64,000 bases of DNA, from positions 3,592,501 to 3,656,500 of the forward strand of contig JBBDHG010000061.1 in the NCBI GenBank assembly GCA_037951165.1, read 5' to 3'. Position 1 is the stretch's first letter, and each line of letters starts with the position of its first letter. The position numbers and the translations under genes were made by a program. Below are positions 13,301 through 50,995 of the stretch, one piece after another. The notes under the pieces are model-generated. The model was not told where the DNA came from. It saw nothing but the letters and a program-made list of their open reading frames with translations, and made no database searches. This stretch comes from Lophius americanus. Its lineage: Eukaryota > Chordata > Actinopteri > Lophiiformes > Lophiidae.

Positions 13301-15300
13301 GGCTAAGCCAGCTTGGGCCGCCTTGACAACAGTTTGGATTCCCTTCCCTCCCTGCCCCATCACTGTAGGTACTCCAAAGATAGTTAGTATCTCCTCTTTT
13401 GAGCGTGCAAGTTACGACCCAACCTTTGGCCAATCTAGTTTCTAATGAATTCCAATTCCCTTTCATACGGGTACAATTTTGGTCAAATGTTCATGTCCAG
13501 GACTTCAGTGTAAAGTGACATAAAGTTGGATCCTGTAAGAGCTGAAGGCAGCAACGACCAAGTTGTTCAGTAAAACGCTTCACAAACATTAAATCCAAAG
13601 CATGGTGGGCTTACATTCAACACTGTACCGTCATAATGGACAATCTATTCTGCCTCTAAATAAACCGCAAATAATTTTTTTATAATAAATATAAGAGTTG
13701 AAGACTTTGCTCCCATGATGCACTGCTCACTGGTTCCTCTAAGCTAATGTAGAACCTGTACAGCTCATAGAATATCCAGAGATGGTAAAAAAAACAAAGC
13801 AATGAAAAGTCCATTAGAGTGGTAGTAGTCCCTTTTTCATTCTTCTGTAGCCGTCTGTCTAGAACTCTAGAACTCTACTCACCTGGTAACGTTTATGTTT
13901 AAAATCTTCAACCCTTGATTCTTAAAGCAGTGGCCAACAGAAGAACCCACCCCCTCTAAAAAAAACTACTGCTTGAAAGATTAAGAACCTTTACAAGTTT
14001 CATAATGCTGTAGTTGGTGCTTATAAAGCTTTTGCTTTTGCTGGTGCTCTTTGATAAGGAACAACAGTTGATGTCATCCTTCCTCTTCATTTTATGTGCT
14101 CTACAAGATATGATGGCTTTTTATTTAATTATCGTTATAGTCTACAAGCTAACAAAGAATACTGGACAAAGTTTGAGAGAAAGTGTAATTTTACCTTACT
14201 GTGTTTCATCCTCCTGTGTGCCCCTCCATGTCCCAACAGATTTCTGAAAGAAGATTAGAAGTGATCAGTGCTTACATCAATCCAAGCTTTCTTAAAGAGT
14301 TTATATAGACTCCATGCTTTACAAGTTTAAAAGACAACTTGACCAAATATAAATTCATTTGACCAAAGGTGCCTTTATAAGCTCTCGAGCAAAGTGTCTG
14401 AGGGCAGGCAAGAAAAATACAAGTAATTATTACTTGTAGAGAAATAATATTACCTCTTTAAAAATAGATACTCTGTAAACACTGATCCTTAAATGAACCA
14501 AGTTTTTAAACTTCTGTTTCTACGACCAACTACAACAGACGCGAGTGCGAGCAATAAATCAAGTGGTAATTTAATGTTAGTCATTCTTAGAGATTCTTCA
14601 CCAGCTGAAGATCAATTTTGAGAGTAAAACAACATTTCTTGTTAATATATAATATATTGGGTAATAAATGTCCAAACAAATATACAATGGATGATCTTAA
14701 TAGTGAGGGGAAGATGTTCGGAACTCCAAATGTTTAATTAGCAAACAACCTCCCGATAAAATAATGGAAGCACACCCAAATATATAGTAGTACATCAAAT
14801 CTATCCCACAAACAGATTTATTCAAAGATATGTTGAGATTTAAAAAAAAAAAAAAGAGAATGTTACTCAATAATTGTGAGGAAACCTCTTTCTATGAAAG
14901 TCATTACGCTATAGGATTCTGGAAAAAGTCAGTTTTATTTAAGCCAAAGCGGAATTAAATTATTAAAAAGATAGAAAAGGAATTTCTATGATTAATGTGA
15001 TAGAGGAATTTATTAGAGGAATTTCTATTGAGATTTACCATTTTACATTATTCATACCGATAAAGATGTATAACGTAATGTACATATGTTTTATTATATT
15101 CTTAACTGATTTTCCATGTTACAGCTATATGTATATATGTTATAACTGGCGGCGGCTAGCCCACACAGTAACACTTGACTCTTCCTCCTTGGCATATATG
15201 ACAACAGTTGTAAAGTTTGTCTTTGCCTTAGCGTAGCAATATTTGCATTAGCAATTTATTGAGCCTTTATTGACTCACAACGCGATATGATTAATCAACT
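7321..15300. other. Long gene-free intergenic block upstream of ppp3ca
   Basis: About 8 kb without a supported exon. The segment 10,380-10,960 contains several TAATTA-type homeodomain cores and few low-complexity runs, so it could hold a conserved enhancer. The segment 13,080-13,470 is less AT-rich, with a few open frames and no recognised protein; it could be an old retroelement fragment. 8,930-9,070 resembles a dispersed fish repeat, but I could not name it. Confidence 0.4.
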
Positions 15301-15911
15301 AGAGTCAAATTTCTCAAATGTGCTGGGTCTACACTCCACTGCCTTACACGTTTTCCGTCCCCCCCTCTTGCCCCCCTGTAGATCAGCCCCTGTGCTAGAA
15401 GCCATCTGTGCGCTTGGACACATGATTCTCTTGACGAATGTAAGGCCGCCTCTCTCCTCTTTAGGCGTACCGAAATTTCCAGAATAGTGAAATATGGCGT
15501 GGCGTACGTGGGGGGTAGCCCCGTCTCAGCCTCCATCTGATGGCAGCATCAGGCAGACCCGTACCATTTGCGTGGGAGTTCCCTTCACCGCCATGTCAGG
15601 AGAGAGCACATCTCTTCCAGCCTCTCTCCTCTTTCTCTCTCTCTCTTCCTTCCCCTCTCTCTCTCTCTCTCTCTCTGTGCATCCTCCCCCATATTAACAG
15701 CTTAGCACATCAGCAGCTCCTACAGCATCCATCCATCCGTCCGTCCCTCCGTCCTGCCTTGGGAGCAGCGGTCCTACCAGGCGCAGCACCGATTCACGCA
15801 GGGGACGCATCATCCGAGTGATGCCCCAGCATCAGTCGCATTTCTCAGACAAATAGCGAGAGTAGATCCTAAGGAGAGACAACGCTTCAGCCACGAAGAC
15901 AGCATCTGCCC
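15300..15911 (+). promoter_or_regulatory. ppp3ca: ppp3ca promoter and 5' untranslated region
   Basis: This GC-richer stretch directly precedes the first ppp3ca coding exon. It contains a long pyrimidine tract with a (CT)n run at about 15,605-15,676, then a CG-containing segment up to the ATG. No TATA box stands out. The transcription start cannot be fixed from sequence alone. Confidence 0.55.
15605..15676. repeat. CT-rich tract with (CT)n microsatellite
   Basis: A polypyrimidine stretch ends in an almost uninterrupted CT dinucleotide run at 15,655-15,676. It lies in the predicted ppp3ca 5' leader or core promoter. Confidence 0.9.
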
Positions 15912-42053
<26,142 letters not shown>

Positions 42054-44620
42054 TATGTTGTCTGAGCCTCAGAGCAGTGCTACTGTGGCGCTGTGTAGCG
42101 GGACATTGCCAAATTGGGACAAAAGACCTCAGAACATAGAAATAAACCAGGCCCGCGACAGAACATGAAATCTGCAACAAATCTACAACGGATGAGAAAG
42201 GTTATTTTTTTCAGGATATGTTGTCATTGCACAGCTGGAGGAGGTGACACCTGGGGTTCACAGGAATAAAGAGACGTCAACATGCTGCAGCTTGACAACT
42301 GAAAGCCGTTTCACCTTTCAGAGTTAAAATACAATCGTTGATGGTTGTATTGTTCTGAGAGCTGAGAAATGCCCGCTTTGTCTTTACAGGGACTGACAGA
42401 AAGCATAATTGCTGAATCCTCAAAATCATTTTAATGTTACATAAAATGTTTATTTATTAATACTCAAAGACACTTCATGAGGAAACTAATCTTACATGTT
42501 GGCCTAAATGTGTTGCCAGTATTAACAAATCACAGCACTTTGTGGGAGGTAACGTGAAAGAAGTAAACAGGAAGTATCATGCATAGCCCTTCAAACTTGC
42601 AATCTTACCTGTATTGATTTATCTTGTAGCGCACAAATAGTTAAAACCACAGCAAATCATACTGCATCGGAGTTATGTACCCTAGAACTGCCGATTTCCT
42701 CATCTCCCTCAATAACAGTCATCTCTTAGCAACAAGTAACTTGGAAGGGATGAGGTAAGAAAAAGGATGGGGGTGAAATAAGCATTGAGTAAATGTGGTT
42801 CCTTGGCAAACTGTATTTACCTTTGCATTAGAGAGGAAACACGGAGATTTGACAACGATTTAATCTGAAATCACTCACTCTTATGTAGATGGTACTTCAT
42901 TGATGTCCTTGCGAATTTCAAGGCTTATATTTTAATCTACAGCCTTAAAAGTTATTTTCTCCACCTCCACGTTCAAACAGTTCACATCAAAGACGCATGG
43001 CATTAGGGAAAACTACACCTCACAAATGTTGTGCAATTTATTTTCTGGAAAGTATAAATTTCACACTTGAGCATCTTCTGCTGAAGAGGGTTTTACATTA
43101 TTCTGTATTGTAATAATGGGAAACAAAGTGGCATGAAACCATTTCCTGGTGCCCAGTGGCCAAGAAATGATTATGAACTTCGAGACATATCCTGCTATTA
43201 CCGACTTGTTACTGAAGAGAAAGTCAAAGAATATGTGCAGTCACACGTGTATAGGTAAGAACTTTGAGTTTTTGCACTTTTTGCCATACTGCAAATTCGA
43301 TGGAATTGTGACAGAGTACTATACCTGAGAGATAATGAAATTTTACAAATCTGTTAATGCGCACAATGGAAATATATTTTGTTTAAGTGCATTTTACAGC
43401 AAAACTCTAGTACAGCATATGCAGTCTTGGACCCATTCTTGAGGGTTTTGATTAATATATCATGGCCAACGTTGAGTAAAACTGAGATTTTTCATTTAAA
43501 TTAACCTTAGACTATTTTAAAGATCACCGAAGTACTTCCCTCCTGATGTTTGAGAACAGGATAGACCAGGCAATTTGTTTATAATTCTATCCATGCATCA
43601 AAGTATGTTACTCATATGTTTTTCTTTTAAATAAAATTCTAAAGTACACTGTGATAGAAATAAAATATCAATTACCAAGACCAAATATTGTGATTTAATA
43701 TTTGGATAAAAAGGTCCAAATGCCTCCTAAAATGTCATGTGCTGAAAATTAACTTAATTTAAACAGGAAGCATTATAGTTCTTTCAAAATGAATAGTGTG
43801 AGAACTAATAGTTCAACCCCAAGTAACACATTCCATCACTTAAATTGCTAGAATTTCCTTTCATATATTATTTTTTTCTACTTGATAGAGGTATGTGAAA
43901 TAAGGATTGACAGAAATGATTTTTAACAGCATCTATGGTACGGAACGCATCAGTGCATGCAATCGCGTCCCTAATTGTTATGTGAGATTATAATTGTGAT
44001 AGTTGTGATTCAAATAGTAAACTTGAATTATTTTATTATATATTTTATATATATATACACATTTGAGTTTTATTTGTCTTGTTTTATAAATAGGCTTCCT
44101 TTTGACTGATTATCCATTTTTCATTCTGTTATTCTTATCATTGCTTTAATTTTATATCGATTTGCTGTATACAGAGATGTCCTGTTTATTTTGTTGTACT
44201 GATGTACAGAACATGTTCAATTGTGTGAATGAATATAAGTTAAATGAGAAGCAACTTTCAGGCTGCCGAAGCATGATAGTATGGTTTTCAGGTATGGTTT
44301 TCAGATATAAATGAATTTGACAAAGAAACTCATGCCTCGCACTTACGTCAAACAGGAAACATTGTACTGGCTATATAAGCCGATGATACTATTGATACAA
44401 TATGGCTTGCGGTTATTTTCCTTCCTCCGTTTCTGAATATTGTATGGTCTACATGCATATTTCAGCAAACAATTACAATGGATTTTATCCAGCAACCTTT
44501 TCTATCATCTATGGAGATATGTTCTTGCATTTGACTTCCTTAATAATGCACACACTGTAAAAGCATGCCCTATGGGATGAATCAATTTTTTTTACTCTTG
44601 AATAAAATATGCATGAACAA
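42054..44620 (+). other. ppp3ca: ppp3ca 3' untranslated region (putative)
   Basis: About 2.5 kb of AT-rich sequence follows the stop. AATAAA hexamers occur in several places; the one at 44,601-44,606 is the last good candidate before the next promoter. The true polyadenylation site is not determinable here. The stretch 43,088-43,254 holds a 57-codon open frame followed by a GTAAGA donor; see the finding. Confidence 0.6.
44601..44606 (+). terminator. ppp3ca: Candidate polyadenylation signal for ppp3ca
   Basis: An AATAAA hexamer within 'cttgaataaaatatgc', about 2.5 kb past the stop codon. Earlier AATAAA hexamers near 43,630 and 43,660 are alternatives. Confidence 0.4.
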
Positions 44621-45299
44621 AAATGCATAATTTCTGACTCATTGATGGAAGCATTAATGCTAGCTTTACTTTCAACCACACTCACATACCGTTTAAAATA
44701 ATAAAACCATGTCTTATGTACAGTTCTGACAACCAAGAAAACTTAATTTAAAGTTGGTCAGAATCAACATATGACAGTAGCTCATATCTATCCATGTCAA
44801 TCATATGGTAATTTTGTGTCCGAATGCACAATCACATCACTGATCAACTGTTAACAGATAAACTTTTTTATTTTAATGTGAATACGATGACTCCGTCCAT
44901 AAATGTTTTAAAGGTTAAGCATAAATTGGCTTTAATTTATAAGTAGAGCGACGATAAAGGCTCATAGGTGTTTGCATGTTTTCAATTATCTGTAAGACGC
45001 AAATGAAACAGACGAAACAGAGCAATACCACCAGAAACCATAAGGTTTTTAGTGTGTTCAAAGCAATTTAACGCAGCATTACCTGCTAGTAGACAGTCCT
45101 CTAGAATAGTAGTTTGCAAACTTTTTCCAAGGATCCATTTTTTTTAAATGACAAAGCATAATCTCAGTTATACACCCGAGTTTATCCAGTGCCTTTCTTG
45201 CCGTAAATCATTTAGCAGGCGATGACAAACATCTTCCTCTTCCCAGTGAACAAACTGAACGTACGCTTACTTTACTAAATAGACAAAATAAGCGCTCTT

Positions 45300-45623
45300 A
45301 CTTCTCCGGATATGACGTAACACCTGCCTTGGCTCCGCCTCCTGTCTGTCCAGTTAGTTTGGCCTTTTTGACAGCGCTAAATATCATGCTGTCTAAACAT
45401 TCAGCTCGTCCGACATTATTTTAGAATGGCCCATCAGAAGGCCTCGCCGATGCCTGACGATACCTGTCAACGTCTGCGAACCGTATAACGGTAACTTCAC
45501 GCTATTGGAAACCGAATCGAATATTTACCGTTAGCCGTAGCGGTTAGCCTCTCTGCGCACCCTGCACCGGTACACACCTCCATTGACAGCAAGAGGAACA
45601 CCGAACTCACCAAGAACGCTGAG
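45300..45623 (+). promoter_or_regulatory. dnajc18: dnajc18 promoter and 5' leader
   Basis: A locally CpG-richer region just before the dnajc18 start. It has a CRE-like TGACGTAA at 45,313-45,320 and a GC-box-like CTCCGCCTCC at about 45,333-45,342. No TATA box is placed to match, as usual for a housekeeping promoter. Confidence 0.5.
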
Positions 45624-45750
45624 ATGGACAAAGACGAAGCCGACCGGCTGATAGAGAAGGCTAAGCTTTATTTACGTTCAGGGCGGAAAGACCGGGCGCT
45701 GCAGCTGCTCTATGAATCTATGAATATTTACCCCAGCACCAGAGCCAGAG
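45624..45750 (+). CDS. dnajc18: dnajc18 coding exon 1
   Basis: Encodes MDKDEADRLIEKAKLYLRSG then a helical run to YPSTRAR. Donor GTATAA, leaving one base of the next codon. The LYP..RAR pattern mirrors DNAJB12/14 N-termini. Confidence 0.88.
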
Positions 45751-48700
45751 GTATAATTAGCTGACATTCTGACATTAGCTGACAGTCTTAAAAATGTCTG
45801 ACCATCTTATGTTGTCCAAGCCATTTTATGTAATCCAATCTGTTTGATAACGTACTGTCAGATATCAGGGATTATTCACACAACGTATAGCCATAAAGTG
45901 TGACTGATTAACCTTAGCTAGCTAGTTGGTTATACTATTTCATGTCTGCATACTCAGCAGTAGATTCTTGCCTTCTTTGCTGTAAGAACCACAGTCTGTA
46001 AAGCAGTGTACTGTTAAAATGTGGCCGTCTATTCTTACGATACCCTACTTAGGTGCTTTTGCAGCGATACTATCATAATTCCGAAAACCTCACATGAGGC
46101 TTTTAAATGTATATAAGGTCCAATTCTGCAGCAGTGTCAGCTAGGATTGCATAAACTTTTGATGAACAAGTACAGTCAAAGTCAACAATATCACCCAACA
46201 CTATCGAGATAATGTATATCGATTGATGTTAAATAAATCACCTGAATAAATTGTGCAGAAACAAATTCTCTCTCATGTGCTCAAAAGACTTAAAAATAGA
46301 CCTTTAAAAAATGCATGCAGATTTCTGGAGAAATGTCATCTGCAAAAATACCACGGCTTGGATAACATGACCAGGATTACGCATTGGGGATGCCAGAGGT
46401 AGCTCTAGAATTGCCACCAAAGAGCCCGACCAAAAAAAATTTGAAAACCACTAACTATCAAAGCTTTTTAGCACTTTGAGATTTGATCCAAATGTAAAGT
46501 GAATTATAAATTAAATGTATTATTATTATTATAAAGATCATTAACAAATAAATTTAGTGTTACGTTGTTAATTATAAATTAAATGTATTATTATTATTTA
46601 CTTCCACCTGAGTGGTATGGAGCGCAAGGAGTAACTGCCTGGTTTAGAGTATGAGAATGATATGAATCAAACACTACAGCCTTCACCACATCAAGGACAT
46701 GTGGAGAAATGTGGAACAAAGTTAACTTATGTGACTTAACTCTTTCCTTTGATACTCAGTGTTCATCTATTCATTTGCCTGTTTTCTGTCTGCTTATCCC
46801 GTTGAATATTGGGAGGAACTGTTGAAACTTATGTTTCTTTTACTACTCTCCAGTCTGTACTTTAAAGACCTGCCAAATAAATGTTTTGTGATCTGCTCAT
46901 GTGAACAGTGCTGATCGATGCCATTACAAGGAATGGAGGCACCCGCGGTCCAGAGGCAAACAATGTGCCACCGCCAAATGGCTGGAGAGATGAAGATATT
47001 GGTAAATATGAAACAAGTAATGCAACTGCTGATGAAAAGAAAAGCTTCACAGAGGAGCAACGACAAGGTGTTCTCAGGTGAAGAGTAACTCATTTATTTC
47101 ACAGTGACCTTTCCTTTACTTCAACATCTAACTTTGGCTGTGTATCATGGTCTGCTTAACTTGGCTATTGATCATGCACAGATTGAAATAAATATTATTC
47201 AGCCTTGTATAGGGCGCTCTGCATGTTGAATTGAGTACCTCTTTTGGATCTGAGCCAAGATTGTTTTGACACATCTTTTCCTTTTTTTCCAGGATAAAGA
47301 ATTGCAAAGATTTTTATGAAATCCTTGGCATTTCCAAAAATGCCAGTGATGAAGATTTGAAGAAGGCATACAGGAAGTTGGCCCTCAAATTTCACCCGGA
47401 TAAGAACTTTGCTCCAGGAGCCACAGACGCTTTCAAAGGTACACATGTCAAAGGACAGTATAAATGAAAAACTGCATTCCCGTTCTTCTCCGGAACGATG
47501 GGATTGTATCAACCCCAACCTCAAGTAACACATTCCATCTAATGGACTCATAGGCGTTTGAAAACATGCAAACACGGGCGTTCCTCTCCGGAGAGGAACC
47601 GGCGTTTCTATCTAAAGCTTTGTAGGTACCTAAGAGTGGTTTTACTCTGACGTGAGCATGTGATCATAACAACGATGGCAAACATTAAGGTATTAGAGAG
47701 ACTGTTGAGTCATAATCTCAACAGAAATGATACATTGATAAAAAACATTTTGTTTTTAAAAAAAAGAAACTCATCACGCAATTTATCATTTAAATCCAGA
47801 TCCAGGGCTGGTCGCACTTTCACGGAGGTCTACCTCTTCTTTAATCACTTAATTTATTGTGAAGTTGGCGGTTGTTATCCACTTTTGCTGTAGGTTTTAT
47901 CTTTAGACTCTGCAAAGTTTTTAGGGGTTTTTAATTGTTTCAGCGTCCATCTATCACGGCTCCTGACTTTTCTTGGACACGTTTGTGGGATCATTATTCC
48001 TTGCTTTCCCACGTATTTTTTGGACCGTTTGTATTAAGAAAAAAATTCTGCTGTGGTTAAGATCTTACTTGGAGAGGGATGTTTATGTCAAGCCCTTTTT
48101 TCTAATCAAGCATTTCTTCCGGTTTTATTCGAGTAATGGGGCCATGTAAAGCCATCCACTGTTTATGGTACTATAGAATCCAAGGAATCACAGTTCAAAC
48201 ACCCATTCACCAACCCCCAGAGTCACTGTCTCAGTTTTTGTATGACTTTTTATCCTCCACAATTTGAGACAGAGTGAGTCTCAGTTCGCACTCGAAGATA
48301 AGTCCTCCCCCTTGTTTAGATCCCTTCACTGGGTCAGACCTACACAGACTTAGATGGAGGTTCTTTAAACTCCTTTTTTCCTTTGGTTGCCATCAGCAGC
48401 CTGGTGCACTAACATCTGATCCTTCGCTTAAGTTGTCCATTGGAATTTTAGTCTCGTAAACACACAAATAGGTTCCACACGTTCCATCGCTGCATCCGTT
48501 CGGTACACGTACGAACGAAAGGCCCGTACCGAACATTTTCAGTTCAGATACATGTTCAGTTACACCACTAGGTTTTCTGTCATTTTGGATGGGAAAAATA
48601 TATCAGCTCTTAAAAATAACAATGGTGACTGAAGAAACTTAATTCACAAGTCATGGTAATAGGCTAAAAAGTTTTTCAAGCACTTGCCCAACACGGGGAG

Positions 48701-50995
48701 TTACACGGAGAATCCAATAGCTACTTGCATAAGTTCAATGTCGCAAATTTGCCAAAGTAGAAAGAATTATAGGCTCAACATTTTCATTCTTTCATTTTCG
48801 GAAAATCAAAACAGTGGGGTTATCGCCGACAATAATGAAAGAAGGCGACTCCCCTTTAAGTGATGCCCTGCCGCAGATAATAAATCAAACATCATGTGTG
48901 CCACAAAAAATATTTTCCGTTATCTCCCAACAGCGATAGGCAATGCATATGCAGTGCTTAGCAATCCAGAAAAGAGGCAGCAGTATGATCAATATGGAGA
49001 TCAACCTGCAGCCACGAATGCACCTCAACACTCCAGCCACGGTCGTTCTGGATACTACCGAAGCTTCAACAGGGACTTTGAAGCCGACATATCCCCGGAG
49101 GAGCTCTTCAACATCTTCTTTGGAGGAAGGTTTCCCTCAGGTGAGCCTTTGGTTGGACTAAGTGTTGTGTAAAACATGACTGCTATGAAAGACACTAAAA
49201 TGAAGGGTTACGCTTAAGCAGACAAGATGCGTATTTAAGATGAAGATTTTAATATATTCATATGCTAATATTGGTGGTTTATTTGGTTTCTATTCTCATC
49301 AAGAAATATTCACTTTTCTTTAATCTCCAAATAATCCATTCCCATTATAATTCACATTTATTATACTTCTGATGATATATCCGATCGCTGCAGTCAGCTT
49401 TGGCTTAGGAATACTTTCTTACGCAGAAGTTTAGACGCCATAGAGCCGTGTTTCTCTCTCTCCAGGAAATATCCATGTCTATACGAACCAGGGAGCTAAC
49501 TACTCTCAGTTCTATCAACCTCGTCGGCGACGTGCTTATGAGAGACGCGAGGAGGTGGTGGTGGAGGACAACCAGAGCCAGGTCAGTGACTCAACACAGA
49601 GCAGTGTTATAAAACACTGCATTATTCTTCACTAACGGACAAAGAAGCACTGTGCTTGCATGTGTCCAGTGAATGAATACCTTCTACATATATTCCTGTA
49701 TGCTTGATAATCTGTGCCGATTTCATCTTTCCTCAGAACACCTTCACAGCTTTCCTGCAACTTCTCCCCGTGCTGGTGCTTATACTCATATCAGTGTTTA
49801 CTCAGATGATGGCCACTAACCCGCCCTACAGCCTGTTTTATAAACCGTGAGTCCGTCCAACCAGTAACATCACCCACAATCAAATTTTAGTTACTGCGTA
49901 AATTCTCTCGTAGACATTAAACCATAGCTGAACTGTGCAATACATTTAATGCTGTGTTGGTTTTCAGGGCCATGGGATTGGTGGTGTCTAGGGAAACTCA
50001 GCACATGGGTGTACCATACTATGTGGATAAGAGTTTTGAGAAGGAATATCGTGGAGCTGCACTAGACGAGCTAGAGAAAACCATCGAGAGTGACTATATC
50101 GAACATCTGCAGAACAGCTGCTGGAAAGAGAAACAGCAAAGTAAGCCAGGGACTCATCAGCCTCAAACTATTTTAGATGAAGCGCAGGGGACACTAACTC
50201 CGATAAAGCTATATAACATATATGTGATACTGCCTGTAAAATTTACATTGTATACATTTGGTCATAATTAAAAGGCGTAGTGCAACATTCTAGGAAGAAT
50301 CTTGAATTTAAACATTAAGGTTCTCATGTCTGCATTTTAATTTCGAGCAGCCGGAGCATTAAGCATCAACTGCTTACATGACAACCGGTCCTAACTAGAG
50401 GTGCAACTATTGCACTTTTTTTGCCAATATTGATTACTAATTATTAATTCGGGGCCTTTTTTGAGAGAGGTTTACTGGAAAGCATGTTATACCAACAAAA
50501 TACACATTAAAATGATAGTGTATAATATCCTACTTGCATGTTTAGCTCTCAAACAAAGGTGTAAAACATTCTTTTTAACAAAAACCTTTAAAAATGCAGC
50601 AGATCATAGGACATCTTGACTTCTTGTTTTTTTGAGGTTTTTGGAAAAAGAAAGTTTTGCAGTTAACAAGTACAGGACAAAGATTTGTGTTTTTTCAATT
50701 GATCAATTGTTTTTAAGTGATTAAATTGTGCTTTTGTGCAACTAAACTTGTTGTTCAAAGTTAACAAGTCTATTTTCAAGAAAGTCTGAACTATTCCTTT
50801 AAGTGTGCACAGTTGTTATAAGGGTAATACATCTTAACTTTTTTGTTGACGTTCACATTGTCCTATTCAGAATCAGACCTGGCAAACCTGGGACAGCTGT
50901 ACCGAGACGACAGGTTAAAACAGAAAGCCGAGTCAATGAGGCTGGACAACTGTGAGAAATTGCATCGACTGGTCGGGCGCCTGAGAGGCAAATGA
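45624..50995 (+). CDS. dnajc18: DNAJC18-type J-domain co-chaperone, complete, 8 coding exons
   Basis: An ER-membrane HSP40 of the DNAJB12/DNAJB14/DNAJC18 group; its J domain stimulates HSP70 ATPase from the cytosolic face. Eight phase-consistent exons give 1173 nt, 390 residues. Residues 1-50 form a helical segment (MDKDEADRLIEKAKLYLRSG onward) of the kind found at DNAJB12/14 N-termini. The J domain follows (KDFYEILGIS, HPD in LKFHPDKN, then AYAVLSNPEKRQQYDQYGD). Next come a DFEADISPEELFNIFFGG block, one hydrophobic helix (LLPVLVLILISVFTQMM) and a DUF1977-like tail with SCWKEKQQKSDLANLGQLYR. The tail wording (NPPYSLFYK, KAESMRLDNCEKL) matches DNAJC18 rather than DNAJB12. Kozak context is GAGATGG. 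It lies about 1 kb after ppp3ca, same direction, and converges on brd8. Confidence 0.93.
46471..46530 (+). repeat. Short retroelement-tail repeat, copy 2
   Basis: Nearly identical to 21,937-21,994 over about 50 nt and ending in (ATT)n. Part of the AT-rich end recurs at about 46,570-46,598, a local partial duplication. Located in dnajc18 intron 1. Confidence 0.6.
46909..47077 (+). CDS. dnajc18: dnajc18 coding exon 2
   Basis: Encodes VLIDAITRNGGTRGPEANNV onward to FTEEQRQGVL, a low-complexity linker between the N-terminal helices and the J domain. Acceptor AACAG, donor GTGAAG. Confidence 0.9.
47293..47438 (+). CDS. dnajc18: dnajc18 coding exon 3 (J domain, HPD)
   Basis: Encodes RIKNCKDFYEILGISKNASD onward to KFHPDKNFAPGATDAFK. 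The HPD tripeptide needed to stimulate HSP70 is intact. Acceptor CCAG, donor GTACAC. Confidence 0.96.
47439..48933 (+). other. dnajc18: dnajc18 intron 3
   Basis: 1.5 kb that interrupts the J domain between the HPD loop and its last helices. It holds a hAT-like terminus at 48.5 kb and a segment at 47,509-47,540 that recurs in the ppp3ca 3' region. Confidence 0.8.
48497..48572 (-). mobile_element. Terminal fragment of a hAT (Ac-like) DNA transposon
   Basis: On the - strand it reads CCTAGTGGTGTAACTGAACA, then TTCGGTACGGGCCTTTCG and CGTACGTGTACCGAACGG. This is the alternating GTACCG/CGGTAC pattern I associate with ends of fish Ac-like hAT elements. Only one end is visible and no transposase is recognised. 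Confidence 0.5.
48934..49140 (+). CDS. dnajc18: dnajc18 coding exon 4
   Basis: Encodes AIGNAYAVLSNPEKRQQYDQ onward to DFEADISPEELFNIFFGGRF then PS. It ends the J domain and carries the conserved Gly/Phe-rich block. Acceptor AACAG, donor GTGAGC. Confidence 0.95.
49466..49581 (+). CDS. dnajc18: dnajc18 coding exon 5
   Basis: Encodes GNIHVYTNQGANYSQFYQPR then RRRAYERREEVVVEDNQSQ, a basic then acidic linker on the cytosolic side of the membrane segment. Acceptor TCCAG, donor GTCAGT. Confidence 0.93.
49737..49846 (+). CDS. dnajc18: dnajc18 coding exon 6 (membrane segment)
   Basis: Encodes NTFTAFLQLLPVLVLILISV then FTQMMATNPPYSLFYK. It holds the single predicted transmembrane helix. Acceptor CCTCAG, donor GTGAGT. 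Confidence 0.95.
49968..50140 (+). CDS. dnajc18: dnajc18 coding exon 7
   Basis: Encodes PAMGLVVSRETQHMGVPYYV onward to DYIEHLQNSCWKEKQQ, the first part of the DUF1977-like luminal tail. Acceptor TTCAG, donor GTAAGC. Confidence 0.95.
50871..50995 (+). CDS. dnajc18: dnajc18 coding exon 8 with stop
   Basis: Encodes KSDLANLGQLYRDDRLKQKA then ESMRLDNCEKLHRLVGRLRG and K, stop TGA at 50,993. Acceptor ATTCAG. Confidence 0.95.
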
